A stretch of 15,947 nucleotides of DNA from an uncultured Eubacteriales bacterium. Its GTDB lineage: Bacteria > Bacillota > Clostridia > Oscillospirales > Ruminococcaceae. Positions 6,462 through 15,947 of the stretch are shown piece after piece. The notes under the pieces were generated by a model. That model searched no databases. It had not been told where the DNA came from and saw nothing but the letters and a program-made list of their open reading frames with translations. How positions within the stretch are numbered: the stretch's first letter is position 1; each line of letters begins with the position of its first letter. The stretch is from assembly GCA_902493155.1 (NCBI GenBank), contig CABUOE010000031.1, positions 1 through 15,947 of the forward strand, given 5' to 3'. A program made the position numbers and the translations under genes.

Positions 6462-7709
6462 TTAAACTTCTTGGGGGAGGATTTTGTTGGCGACAACGCC
6501 CACCACAACGGCGATAAACAGGCCAGAGATGGTAAAGTTGCCGATAGTAATACCTGCGCTCATACCGAGGCCAAAAACAAGGATCAGAGCGGTGATGAGC
6601 AGGTTGCGGCTGTGGGAGAAGTCCAGCTGTGCTTCGGTGAGGGTCCGCATACCGACGGCGGCGATCATACCGAAGAGAACCACCGACATACCGCCTTTGA
6701 CGGCGTTGGGAATGCAGAGTAGGATAGCGCCGAATTTGCCGATAAGGCCCAAGGCGATAGCAAAGATTGCGGCAATTTTGAGCACAACCGTGTCATATAC
6801 TTTGGTAACGGCCAAAACGCCGGTGTTTTCGGAGTAGGTGGTGTTGGCAGGACCGCCCAGCAGACCGGCAGCCATCGTGGCAAGGCCATCGCCTAAGAGG
6901 GTGCGGTGTAATCCCGGATCTTCCAGAAAATCTTTGCCGACAACGGAGCCGTTGGTGGTCATGTCACCAATGTGCTCCATAAAGGTAACAAATGCGATGG
7001 GGGCAATCAGCGCAATGGCGTCCCAGTGGAAGGTGGGCAGAGTGAAGAACTCGCCGAATTTCCAGATGGGGCTCACCCAGGCGGCGTCGGCTATAGGCTG
7101 AAAGCTGACCAGATCAGGAAATACACCGGTGGCAGACAGAATAATCGAAAGAATATATCCGCTGACCAAACCGATGAGGACGGGCACCAATTTAAAGAAG
7201 CCCTTGGCAAAGATGGATACGCCGATGATGACAAGCAGGACGAAAATAGCGACCCACCAGTTTTCCTTGGCCATATCGATGCCGGTCGGAGCCAACGTAA
7301 GACCGATGACGACGATGACAGGTCCTGTTACAACAGGCGGAAAGAAGTTTTTCACTCGTTTGACGCCGACCAGCTTGACGATGAGGGCCAGCACACAGTA
7401 AACAAAACCTGCGGCAATGATTCCACCTTGGGCGGCCTGAATGCCAGGGATGTTGTTGTCTCCTTCGCTGTAGCGGGCGATAATCACCTGCAAAGCAGCG
7501 ATGTAGGCAAAGCTGGAGCCGACAAATACGGGCACTCGATTCCCGGTGCAGAAATGGAAAATCAGAGTGCCGATACCGGCGCAGATCAGGGCTACTGAGG
7601 GGTTGAGGCCGGTGAGGGTGGGAACCAGCACAGTTGCGCCAAACATGGCGAATAAATGCTGAATACCCAGCAATACTTTCTTCGAAGGGGATAAATTGGA
7701 AACAGTCAT
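6462..7709 (-). CDS. uraA: Uracil permease, NCS2/NAT family
   Basis: This 415-residue transporter imports uracil, probably with protons, across the cytoplasmic membrane. The sequence is nearly all hydrophobic and fits the 14-helix NCS2 fold. Family signatures include the N-terminal LGIQHLFAMFGATVLVPTL, the FMEHIGDM helix with its conserved Glu, and GGPANTTYSENTGVLAVTK, whose NTTYSEN form points to uracil (UraA/PyrP) rather than xanthine carriers. Its length matches the family. The ATG at 7709 is set by AGGAGGT (7717-7723) with 7-nt spacing; the frame is open up to 7820, but that extension crosses the promoter. It is transcribed alone, from a promoter at 7768-7796 to a terminator at 6410-6444, with a leader of about 50 nt, too short for a PyrR attenuator or a purine riboswitch. 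Confidence 0.92.
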   Translation of the reverse strand: MTVSNLSPSKKVLLGIQHLFAMFGATVLVPTLTGLNPSVALICAGIGTLIFHFCTGNRVPVFVGSSFAYIAALQVIIARYSEGDNNIPGIQAAQGGIIAAGFVYCVLALIVKLVGVKRVKNFFPPVVTGPVIVVIGLTLAPTGIDMAKENWWVAIFVLLVIIGVSIFAKGFFKLVPVLIGLVSGYILSIILSATGVFPDLVSFQPIADAAWVSPIWKFGEFFTLPTFHWDAIALIAPIAFVTFMEHIGDMTTNGSVVGKDFLEDPGLHRTLLGDGLATMAAGLLGGPANTTYSENTGVLAVTKVYDTVVLKIAAIFAIALGLIGKFGAILLCIPNAVKGGMSVVLFGMIAAVGMRTLTEAQLDFSHSRNLLITALILVFGLGMSAGITIGNFTISGLFIAVVVGVVANKILPQEV

Positions 7710-7767
7710 CGAAATTACCTCCTGCTTGTTTAATTTCCGTTGCGTTTTTTCGACGTTAAACATATTT

Positions 7768-7796
7768 ATTATACCGAAAAACGAATAATCTGTAAA
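7768..7796 (-). promoter_or_regulatory. Sigma-A promoter of the uracil permease gene
   Basis: On the minus strand TTTACA (7791-7796) and TATAAT (7768-7773) are separated by 17 bp, one mismatch from consensus in total. The start point would be near 7761. Confidence 0.8.
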
Positions 7797-7826
7797 TAGA
7801 ATATAACAAAATAATGTCACAAAAAG

Positions 7827-7853
7827 AAGGCCTCATTTCCGTCAAAAGGCCTT
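7827..7853. repeat. AAGGCCT inverted repeat in the divergent intergenic region
   Basis: AAGGCCT (7827-7833) is repeated inverted as AGGCCTT (7847-7853) across a 13-bp spacer, between the divergent uracil permease and AI-2E family genes. It lies upstream of the permease -35 box and of a TATAAT (7870-7875) reading towards the AI-2E gene that lacks a good -35. Read on the minus strand it is followed by CTTTTT, so it could be a hairpin terminator as well as an operator. Confidence 0.4.
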
Positions 7854-7913
7854 GTTGATGGGTGACAAATATAATACCTTACAATTTTGACGGCAAAGAA
7901 AGAAGGAAGCCCA

Positions 7914-9095
7914 TTGGAACTACATTCAAAAAATATCCGAAAGATCCTTTTTATCATTCTGTTTTCCATTATCGCCTACACGTTGGTACAAAACCTGGGA
8001 ATCGCCGCGCAGGCATTTTCCTGGGTTTCCGCTGTATTGTCCCCGTTTATTATCGGTCTCTGCCTTGCTTTTATCTTGAATGTGCCCTTAAAATTTCTGG
8101 AAGAAAGGGTGCTTGCACGGATCGATGGGAAAGAGCTCCGCTGGTGGAAGCGTTGGAAACGGGGCATCTGCCTGACTTTGACTTATCTTATGGTGCTGCT
8201 GCTCATATTGGTGCTGTGTTTTTTGGTTGTACCGGAACTGAAAAAAAGCTTTTCCCTTTTGGCAGAAAACCTGCCCGGCTATCTGGGCGAATTAGAGCTT
8301 TGGATACAGCAGCTGATGAAGCGCTTTGACGTCTCCACAGCGGCTCTGACGCGCTTTGCCATGGATTGGGACGCCATGTTCGACAAACTGGGAGAGGCGA
8401 TGCAGAAAGCCATGCCCGGTTTTTTAAACGGAACAGTGGACATGGCGGCGGGCCTCATTGGTGGAGTATTTAATTTCATCGTAGGGTTTGCCTTCTCCAC
8501 TTATATGCTCCTTCAAAAAGAAAGGCTCTGTCAAAACGCCAAAAAAATTCTTTTCGCCTTTTTAGATCGGGGAAAGGCGGAGGTTCTGATTTCGGTGGGG
8601 AAACTCTCTAACGAAATGTTTGCAAAATTCGTTTCCGGCCAGCTGACAGAGGCGGTTATCATCGGAATTTTGTGTTTTCTCGGCATGAGTTTGTTCTCCA
8701 TCCCTTATGCGCCGCTGATTGCCACCATTGTCAGCGTTACAGCCCTTGTCCCCATCTTCGGCGCTTTCATCGGCACTGCCTTCGGAGCGTTTTTGCTGCT
8801 GATGGTGCGCCCTATTACCGCCGTCTGGTTTGTGCTCTTCATCATCGTTTTGCAACAAATTGAAGGGAATTTTATCTATCCAAAGGTAGTGGGCGGCTCG
8901 ATCGGCTTGCCCGGCATCTGGGTTTTGTTTGCGGTGACTCTGGGCGGGAACCTCTTTGGCATCATGGGTATGCTGCTGGGGGTTCCCATTTCAGCGGTAC
9001 TGTATACCCTTCTCCGTCAGTCGGTTTTCAGGCGGCTTAAGGAGAAAAAAATATCGGACTTTGAAATCCGGCGGGCTGGTAAAAAGCTCAATTAG
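7914..9095 (+). CDS. AI-2E family transporter (YdbI/PerM-like membrane protein)
   Basis: This protein of 393 residues is an integral membrane protein of the AI-2E/UPF0118 family, whose members include autoinducer-2 exporters and Na+/H+ antiporters; the substrate is unknown here. Two N-terminal helices and a third near residues 80-105 precede a soluble stretch, then further helices, and the C-terminal family signature is clear: IEGNFIYPKVVGGSIGLPGIW followed by GGNLFGIMGMLLGVPISAVLYTLL. Length is slightly above the common 350-370. The start is uncertain. The TTG at 7914 follows AGAAGGAAG at good spacing and is preferred; a TTG at 7887 would add nine residues but lacks a ribosome binding site and lies only about 12 nt after a TATAAT. 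It is a single gene ending in a hairpin shared with the convergent small gene. Confidence 0.88.
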   Translation: MELHSKNIRKILFIILFSIIAYTLVQNLGIAAQAFSWVSAVLSPFIIGLCLAFILNVPLKFLEERVLARIDGKELRWWKRWKRGICLTLTYLMVLLLILVLCFLVVPELKKSFSLLAENLPGYLGELELWIQQLMKRFDVSTAALTRFAMDWDAMFDKLGEAMQKAMPGFLNGTVDMAAGLIGGVFNFIVGFAFSTYMLLQKERLCQNAKKILFAFLDRGKAEVLISVGKLSNEMFAKFVSGQLTEAVIIGILCFLGMSLFSIPYAPLIATIVSVTALVPIFGAFIGTAFGAFLLLMVRPITAVWFVLFIIVLQQIEGNFIYPKVVGGSIGLPGIWVLFAVTLGGNLFGIMGMLLGVPISAVLYTLLRQSVFRRLKEKKISDFEIRRAGKKLN

Positions 9096-9097
9096 AA

Positions 9098-9128
9098 AAG
9101 GGAGTTCTCATCGAGAACCCCCTTGTTT
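9098..9128. terminator. Bidirectional terminator between convergent genes
   Basis: AAGGG-GTTCTC (9098-9109, with one mismatched A) pairs with GAGAAC-CCCTT (9113-9124, mismatched C) around an ATC loop. It follows the AI-2E gene stop by 2 nt, with a weak GTTTCTT tail on the plus strand and TTTTC on the minus strand. Its bases also encode the last codons and the stop of the minus-strand small gene. Confidence 0.7.
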
Positions 9129-9425
9129 CTTCAAAAGGAAATCAAACAGCACCGCTATCCCCGCCGAGGCTGCCGCAATGGCACCTAAAGCCAGGGCAAG
9201 CTGTCTGCTCCAGCCGGGACGATATTTGGTGCTGACAAAGACTGCTGTGGGGCCGTCTTTGGAGCCTCCAATGATGCAGACGCCGGGCTTTTGACCGGCG
9301 TAATTTACCCGACAGCATTTCATATGAAGGGCTTTTTGAAGCGCGGTGCTTACCACGAGAATTCCGGTCGATAAAGCGGCGCTGCATCCGGCAATCACCA
9401 TAAAAATTCGTTTCAACTTCTGCAT
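9108..9425 (-). CDS. Small two-helix membrane protein with Na+-decarboxylase beta-subunit motif
   Basis: This 105-residue protein has a hydrophobic helix at about residues 7-28, a middle segment, and a second hydrophobic helix at about 74-95, ending in a basic tail. The middle carries PGVCIIGGSKDGPTAVFVS, close to the IIGGADGPT(S/A)IF signature of the beta subunit of sodium-translocating decarboxylases (OadB, GcdB, MmdB). Those subunits are about 370-430 residues with many helices, so this is not a functional beta subunit; it resembles the short proteins often labelled that way in Clostridia. Function is unknown. The ATG at 9425 is set by AGGAGGG six nt upstream and a good promoter; the frame continues to 9464 across the promoter region. 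No alpha or gamma subunit is nearby. The stop codon lies in a terminator loop. Confidence 0.8.
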   Translation of the reverse strand: MQKLKRIFMVIAGCSAALSTGILVVSTALQKALHMKCCRVNYAGQKPGVCIIGGSKDGPTAVFVSTKYRPGWSRQLALALGAIAAASAGIAVLFDFLLKKQGGSR

Positions 9426-9452
9426 GAGCGGCCCTCCTTTTTTCGTGTCTCT

Positions 9453-9481
9453 ATTGTACTGCAAAAGCGGCGAAAATGCAA
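9453..9481 (-). promoter_or_regulatory. Sigma-A promoter of the small membrane protein gene
   Basis: On the minus strand TTGCAT (9476-9481) and TACAAT (9453-9458) are separated by 17 bp. The start point would be near 9446, about 20 nt before the ATG. Confidence 0.72.
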
Positions 9482-9490
9482 TCAGTTTTG

Positions 9491-9519
9491 TTGAAAACCG
9501 ACAAAATCAGTGTTATAAT
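9491..9519 (+). promoter_or_regulatory. Sigma-A promoter of the dehydrogenase-DUF3048-peptidase operon
   Basis: TTGAAA (9491-9496) and TATAAT (9514-9519) are separated by 17 bp. The -35 box lies in a GTTTT-N4-AAAAC inverted repeat (9485-9498), a possible operator. It is back to back with the divergent promoter at 9453-9481; the two -35 boxes are only 9 bp apart. Confidence 0.78.
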
Positions 9520-9573
9520 AGCCTTACACATATTTCCACTGCAAAAGTCATCCAGGAAAGGAGCAAATCATAT

Positions 9574-10557
9574 ATGGTACGATACGGGACAATCGGCACC
9601 GGCTGGATCACCGACGCTTTTATCAAAGGAGCACAGATGGTGGAAGGGTTGGAGCTGATAGCAGTCTGCTCCCGGGAGCAGGAAAAAGGCGACCGGTTTG
9701 CAAGCGAACACGGTGCTCCGCTGATGTTTACCGATTATAAAAAGATGGCGGAATGCGACGATATCGATGCGGTGTACATCGCAAGCCCCAACATTTTCCA
9801 CTATGAGCAGAGTAAGCTGTTTTTGCAGCACGGCAAGCATGTAATCTGCGAAAAACCCATTACAGTGGAGCCGGAGCAACTGATAGAGCTTCAAACACTT
9901 GCGGAGGAAAAAGGCCTGATTTACATGGAAGCGATTATGATGCTCCACCTTCCCCAACGAAAAATTCTCCACGAGGCAGTGGGGCGCATCGGCAAGGTGA
10001 CAACGGTCCGATTCGATTTTTCCCAGCTCTCTTCCAAGTATCCGGCGTTTTTGGCGGGCAATCTGCCCAACATCTTTAATCCCCAATTGGCCACAGGCTG
10101 TCTCATGGATTTAGGGATATACTGTGTGTATCCGGCGGTAGATTTGTTCGGAGAACCCCAGGAAATCCACACCGAAGCGGGCTTTCTCTCCACCGGCGCC
10201 GATGGATTCGACAACAGTATTTTCATCTACCCTGATAAGCAGGTAAACATTTCCTGTTCTAAAATTGGGCAGAGTACCATCGGATCGGAAATTATGGGCG
10301 ATCAAGGGACGATTTCCATCCGCTCGATCTCCCAACTGACCAATATCACCTTCATCAGTCGGGACGGCAGGGAAGAAAAGCTGGTGGGTAGTATCGAGAA
10401 AAGCAAGCTCATGAGCGGAGAGGCGGAAAGCTTCTACCGTTATATTACTTTTCCCGAGACCTACAAGGCGGAATACCGGGAAAACAGTCGCCTGACCCTG
10501 CTGGTCAACCGGCTGCTCCAGCAGATGCGGCAGCAGGCGGGAATCGTGTTTTCGTGA
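9574..10557 (+). CDS. Gfo/Idh/MocA family oxidoreductase, dihydrodiol dehydrogenase-like
   Basis: This 327-residue protein is a second, distinct member of the family. The Rossmann fold has GTIGTGWI (5-12). The EKP motif is at 93-95. The substrate domain has GCLMDLGIYC, with Asp179 kept but Tyr183 where the classical members, including the one at 589-1635, have His; the DLGxY form is typical of the YrbE/dihydrodiol dehydrogenase-like branch. The C-terminal segment ending in LLQQMRQQAGI is the usual end. It should carry out NAD(P)-dependent oxidoreduction of a small sugar-like or diol substrate, not identified. The ATG at 9574 follows GGAAAGGAG and a strong promoter; the open frame further upstream crosses that promoter and is not coding. 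It is the first gene of a likely three-gene operon; the DUF3048 gene starts 22 nt after it. Confidence 0.92.
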   Translation: MVRYGTIGTGWITDAFIKGAQMVEGLELIAVCSREQEKGDRFASEHGAPLMFTDYKKMAECDDIDAVYIASPNIFHYEQSKLFLQHGKHVICEKPITVEPEQLIELQTLAEEKGLIYMEAIMMLHLPQRKILHEAVGRIGKVTTVRFDFSQLSSKYPAFLAGNLPNIFNPQLATGCLMDLGIYCVYPAVDLFGEPQEIHTEAGFLSTGADGFDNSIFIYPDKQVNISCSKIGQSTIGSEIMGDQGTISIRSISQLTNITFISRDGREEKLVGSIEKSKLMSGEAESFYRYITFPETYKAEYRENSRLTLLVNRLLQQMRQQAGIVFS

Positions 10558-10579
10558 TTTGGGAAAAGAGGCGCTCAAG

Positions 10580-11650
10580 ATGAAAAAAGAGAATATTCGA
10601 AAAATAGTTGGTTTTTTATTGGTGGGAATGGTTTGCCTGAGCGGCTGCGGTACCTCTCAAAATGATTCTTCGGTGTCGGAAGTGCCCGGTTCATTCGTCA
10701 GTGAGGAGCCTGCGCCTGCCAAGTCGATTCTCAATCCGCTGACCGGCAACCCCGGATTCTGTGAAACCGCCGTCGGGAAGCGCCCGGTTGCCGTTATGGT
10801 CAACAACATCGGTCAGGCTCTGCCTCACCGCGGACTTTCCAAGGCGGATATCATCTATGAAGTGGTGGTAGAGGGCGGCATCACCCGAATGATGGCGGTT
10901 TTCGCCGACCAGGATCATGTTCCTTATGTGGGCCCTGTTCGCAGTGCGCGTCACTATTACATTGATTTGGCACTTCCCTATAACTCTGTGTTCGTCCATT
11001 TTGGCGGCAGTCCCGCCGGATATGAGCGCATTCAGGCTACCGGCATTGACCACATCGACGGCATGACCTACAGCAATTCTTTCTATCAGGATAAACAGCG
11101 TGCTCAGAGCAAGGGACGGGAGCACAGCTTTTTCATCAGTTCTGATGAAATCAGCGCCCTCATGTCAAAAGCGGGGATTTCCGAAGATGGGGAAACGACG
11201 GCGCCGTTCCTGTTCTCAGAAAAGGAATTGACTCCAACTCAGCTGGACGCCCAGCAGGTGTTTGTGGCTTTCTCCGGCTCGGCTAACAGCAGCTTTTCCT
11301 ATAACCGCTCCACCGGACTCTATAAAAAGCAGCGAAACGGAGAGGCGCACATTGACGCCGACACAGGGAAAGTCCTTCAATACAAAAACATTCTGATTCT
11401 GTATACCAGCATCGGAAGCTATAACGGAGAATCCTATCGTCGGGAGGTTTCCCTTACATCCGGAAACGGATATTACGTGACAAACGGCGGACGAGAGCCC
11501 ATTCAGTGGACAAAGGGAAATTCCGCAAACCAATTTTCTTTTACAAGGGAAAACGGCGAGGCATTAACGGTGAATCCTGGGAAAACCTATATTTGTATCG
11601 TGGGAAAGGATCAGCAGAATAAGACTGCTTTTTCCGGTGCAAATACCTAA
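10580..11650 (+). CDS. DUF3048 domain-containing lipoprotein (YerB-like)
   Basis: This 356-residue protein starts with a lipoprotein signal: a basic N-terminus, a hydrophobic helix and the lipobox LSGC with Cys23. It is expected to be anchored outside the membrane, with a Ser/Pro/Glu-rich linker at about 24-50. The DUF3048 domain follows: LNPLTGNPG, KRPVAVMVNNIGQALPHRGLSKADIIYEV, GGITRMMAVF, and VGPVRSARHYYIDLA with the conserved Arg residues. The C-terminal DUF3048 subdomain is seen from about residue 220, with AHIDADTGKVLQYKNILIL. YerB of Bacillus subtilis is the named relative; its biochemical role is unknown. The ATG at 10580 is chosen for AAAGAGG 8 nt upstream and for the clean signal peptide. 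It lies 22 nt after the dehydrogenase and 37 nt before the M3 peptidase gene, with no terminator between. Confidence 0.93.
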   Translation: MKKENIRKIVGFLLVGMVCLSGCGTSQNDSSVSEVPGSFVSEEPAPAKSILNPLTGNPGFCETAVGKRPVAVMVNNIGQALPHRGLSKADIIYEVVVEGGITRMMAVFADQDHVPYVGPVRSARHYYIDLALPYNSVFVHFGGSPAGYERIQATGIDHIDGMTYSNSFYQDKQRAQSKGREHSFFISSDEISALMSKAGISEDGETTAPFLFSEKELTPTQLDAQQVFVAFSGSANSSFSYNRSTGLYKKQRNGEAHIDADTGKVLQYKNILILYTSIGSYNGESYRREVSLTSGNGYYVTNGGREPIQWTKGNSANQFSFTRENGEALTVNPGKTYICIVGKDQQNKTAFSGANT

Positions 11651-11687
11651 TCCATGTTCATTTCAATCGCAGAAAGGAATATCACCT

Positions 11688-13376
11688 ATGAAGTTTTCGG
11701 AAATGCCCTATAGGCGTCCCAACAAAGATGAAATTCTAAATAAGATGGACGGCGCTTTAACACTGCTCCAAACAGCGGAGTCTGGCGAGGACGCGGTTCA
11801 CGCCATGAAAAAGATGGAACAAATCGTCATCGATGTGGATACCATGGGGACTATCTGCCATATCCGCAACACAGTGGATACCACCGACCTATTTTATGAG
11901 GCAGAACGGGAGTACAACGACCAGCTTTCCCCCATTCTCAGCGAAAAAATCCAAGCCTTTAACAAGGAATTGCTGGGGTCGAGGTTCCGCCCGGAGCTGG
12001 AGAAAAAATACGGGACACTCCTCTTTTCCAACATGGAACTGGATCAGAAGGGGTTTTCTCCGGAAATCATTCCGCTGATGCAGGAGGAAAACCTGTTGGA
12101 AGCGGAGTATCAAAAGCTGTACGCTTCGGCGAAAATTTCCTTTGACGGCAAAGAACTGACCATTGCCCAGCTGCATCCTTATAAGCAAAACTCCGACCGG
12201 GCAGTCCGCAAAGCTGCCTGGGAGGCGGAAGGAAAGTTTTTCGATGAGAACCGGGAACAGTTTGACGAAATCTTCGACAAGCTCGTCAAAAGCCGGACAG
12301 AACAGGCGAAAAAGCTGGGCTTCAAAGATTTTGTCGAGCTTGGTTACATCCGCCGCCAGCGCAACTGCTACGGCCCCGAAGAGGTAGCCCGGTTCCGCCG
12401 CCAGGTGGCCGACGATTTAGTGCCGATTGATGTGGAGATCAAAGAAAATCAGGCAAAGCGCATTGGACTGTCCAAACTCAAAATGTATGACGACCTGTTT
12501 GTTTTCCCTGACGGAAACGCAACGCCCCAGGGAACCCCTGACGAGCTTTTGGCAGCTGGCAAAAAGATGTATGAGGAAATGTCGCCGGAAACCGCTGCAT
12601 TTATCGACCAGATGCTTGAAATGGAGCTTTTCGACGTGCTGGCCAAGGAAGGGAAAGCGCCGGGCGGTTACTGTACAACAATTCTGGGCTATAATTGCCC
12701 CTTTATTTTCTCCAACTTCAACGGGACTTCCGGCGATGTGGATGTTCTTACCCACGAGGCGGGCCACGCTTTCGCCTCCTATATCGCCTCCCGGGAGATC
12801 GAGCTTATTGATTTGCGAAATCCTTCGATGGAAGGGTGCGAAACTCACTCCATGTCGATGGAGTTTCTGACTGCTCCTTGGCATCATCTATTCTTTAAAG
12901 AGCAGACGGCGAAGTACGAGCTGTCCCACGCCGAGGACGCGCTGATTTTTATCCCCTATGGCTGCATGGTAGATCATTTTCAGGAGATTGTTTACTCTAA
13001 TCCGGATTTAACGCCCCAGCAGCGCAACGAGGAGTGGCTGAAGCTGGAGCAAATTTACCGGCCCTATATGGATCACGACGCTCTGCCCTTCTACGGCCGG
13101 GGAGCCGGATGGCAAAGACAACTGCATATCTACCTATACCCCTTCTACTATGTGGATTACTGCCTTGCCCAGACGGCTGCCCTGCAAATTTGGATGGAGG
13201 CGCTGAAGGATCGGAAAAAGGCCTGGAAAAAATATCTTGATCTGGTGAAACTGGGCGGAACCAAAACCTTTGTCGATCTAATGAAGAGTGCCGGACTTCA
13301 AACTCCTTTTGAAGACGGCAGCCTCAAAAAAATTGCCAGACCCGTTCGCAAATGGCTGGAAGAAAATCAGTTATAG
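11688..13376 (+). CDS. M3 family oligoendopeptidase (zinc metallopeptidase)
   Basis: This 562-residue cytoplasmic enzyme, with no signal peptide, hydrolyses short peptides. The zinc site is complete: HEAGH at residues 356-360, where the two His bind zinc and Glu357 is catalytic, and the third ligand is probably Glu385 in CETHSMSMEF, 25 residues on. The later HIYLYPFYYVDY region supplies the substrate-binding His/Tyr residues conserved in this family. The protein matches the compact, roughly 560-residue M3 oligoendopeptidase (Pz-peptidase-like) group rather than the longer 600-residue PepF. The ATG at 11688 follows AGAAAGGA; the frame is open upstream to 11637 but that overlaps the previous gene. 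It is the last gene of the operon, ended by a strong hairpin shared with the convergent PFOR gene. Confidence 0.95.
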   Translation: MKFSEMPYRRPNKDEILNKMDGALTLLQTAESGEDAVHAMKKMEQIVIDVDTMGTICHIRNTVDTTDLFYEAEREYNDQLSPILSEKIQAFNKELLGSRFRPELEKKYGTLLFSNMELDQKGFSPEIIPLMQEENLLEAEYQKLYASAKISFDGKELTIAQLHPYKQNSDRAVRKAAWEAEGKFFDENREQFDEIFDKLVKSRTEQAKKLGFKDFVELGYIRRQRNCYGPEEVARFRRQVADDLVPIDVEIKENQAKRIGLSKLKMYDDLFVFPDGNATPQGTPDELLAAGKKMYEEMSPETAAFIDQMLEMELFDVLAKEGKAPGGYCTTILGYNCPFIFSNFNGTSGDVDVLTHEAGHAFASYIASREIELIDLRNPSMEGCETHSMSMEFLTAPWHHLFFKEQTAKYELSHAEDALIFIPYGCMVDHFQEIVYSNPDLTPQQRNEEWLKLEQIYRPYMDHDALPFYGRGAGWQRQLHIYLYPFYYVDYCLAQTAALQIWMEALKDRKKAWKKYLDLVKLGGTKTFVDLMKSAGLQTPFEDGSLKKIARPVRKWLEENQL

Positions 13377-13404
13377 AAAAAGGACACTCTGCCTTTTTCA
13401 AAAT

Positions 13405-13439
13405 AAAAATCCCGCAGGAAATTTTCCTGCGGGATTTTT
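13405..13439. terminator. Bidirectional terminator between M3 peptidase and PFOR genes
   Basis: A perfect 16-bp stem (13405-13420 with 13424-13439; core ATCCCGCAGGAA) has a 3-nt loop, with A5 before it and T5 after it. It serves the peptidase gene on the plus strand and the PFOR gene, whose stop is 20 nt away, on the minus strand. Confidence 0.93.
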
Positions 13440-13459
13440 GTACCATTATGATACGCCCA

Positions 13460-15947
<2,488 letters not shown>

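Noticed and set aside
7710..7761. Possible PyrR attenuator or purine riboswitch before the uracil permease
   Set aside because: The leader from the predicted start point is only about 50 nt, too short for either element, and no such fold is seen.
7710..7820. N-terminal extension of the uracil permease
   Set aside because: It contains the promoter and the AGGAGGT that serves the ATG at 7709, and it adds residues not found in the family.
9346..9573. N-terminal extension of the second Gfo/Idh/MocA protein
   Set aside because: The extension crosses two promoters and the ribosome binding site of the ATG at 9574, and the Rossmann fold starts directly after that ATG.

Overview
The window looks like the chromosome of an anaerobic Firmicute of class Clostridia, possibly an Oscillospiraceae/Ruminococcaceae-like gut bacterium (inference). 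Support: AGGAGG-type ribosome binding sites, sigma-A promoters with 17-bp spacers, GTG/TTG starts, a one-polypeptide pyruvate:ferredoxin oxidoreductase, a BTAD-type regulator of a style common in Clostridia, and roughly balanced base composition. No mobile element, phage gene or CRISPR array was seen; most of the window is ordinary chromosome.

Layout, left to right. (1) Positions 1-1635 (+): the end of a sugar isomerase/epimerase (TIM barrel) and a Gfo/Idh/MocA oxidoreductase, a tight pair typical of keto-sugar or glycoside catabolism. A structured, gene-free stretch with a strong terminator follows (1636-1836). (2) 2050-3264 (+): a regulator with its own promoter, combining an OmpR/SARP-type winged helix, a BTAD helical region and a C-terminal part resembling a GGDEF domain that has lost its signature. 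(3) 3353-6210 (+): a polar amino acid ABC importer operon with a long untranslated leader: lipoprotein binding protein, permease, ATPase. (4) 6224-6388 (-): tRNA-Val(GAC) with a consensus promoter and a terminator. (5) 6410-7796 (-): uracil permease. (6) 7914-9095 (+): AI-2E family membrane protein, divergent from the permease. (7) 9108-9425 (-): a 105-residue two-helix membrane protein with the GG..DGPT motif of Na+-translocating decarboxylase beta subunits. (8) 9491-13439 (+): probable operon of a second Gfo/Idh/MocA dehydrogenase, a DUF3048 (YerB-like) lipoprotein and an M3 oligoendopeptidase. (9) 13460-15947 (-): pyruvate:ferredoxin oxidoreductase, whose N-terminus lies beyond the right edge.

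How the genes fit together: PFOR carries central fermentative flux from pyruvate to acetyl-CoA and reduced ferredoxin; the ABC importer and uracil permease bring in nutrients; the M3 peptidase degrades peptides; the isomerase/oxidoreductase pair probably processes an oxidised sugar. Transcription units are well separated: nearly every gene end carries a clear hairpin terminator, several of them bidirectional between convergent genes, and five promoters match the sigma-A consensus well.

No complete undescribed system is evident. The items most worth a second look are the regulator with a degenerate GGDEF-like domain, the orphan decarboxylase-motif miniprotein whose stop codon lies in a terminator loop, the charged insertion in the ABC ATPase, the long structured importer leader and the multi-hairpin stretch at 1636-1836.
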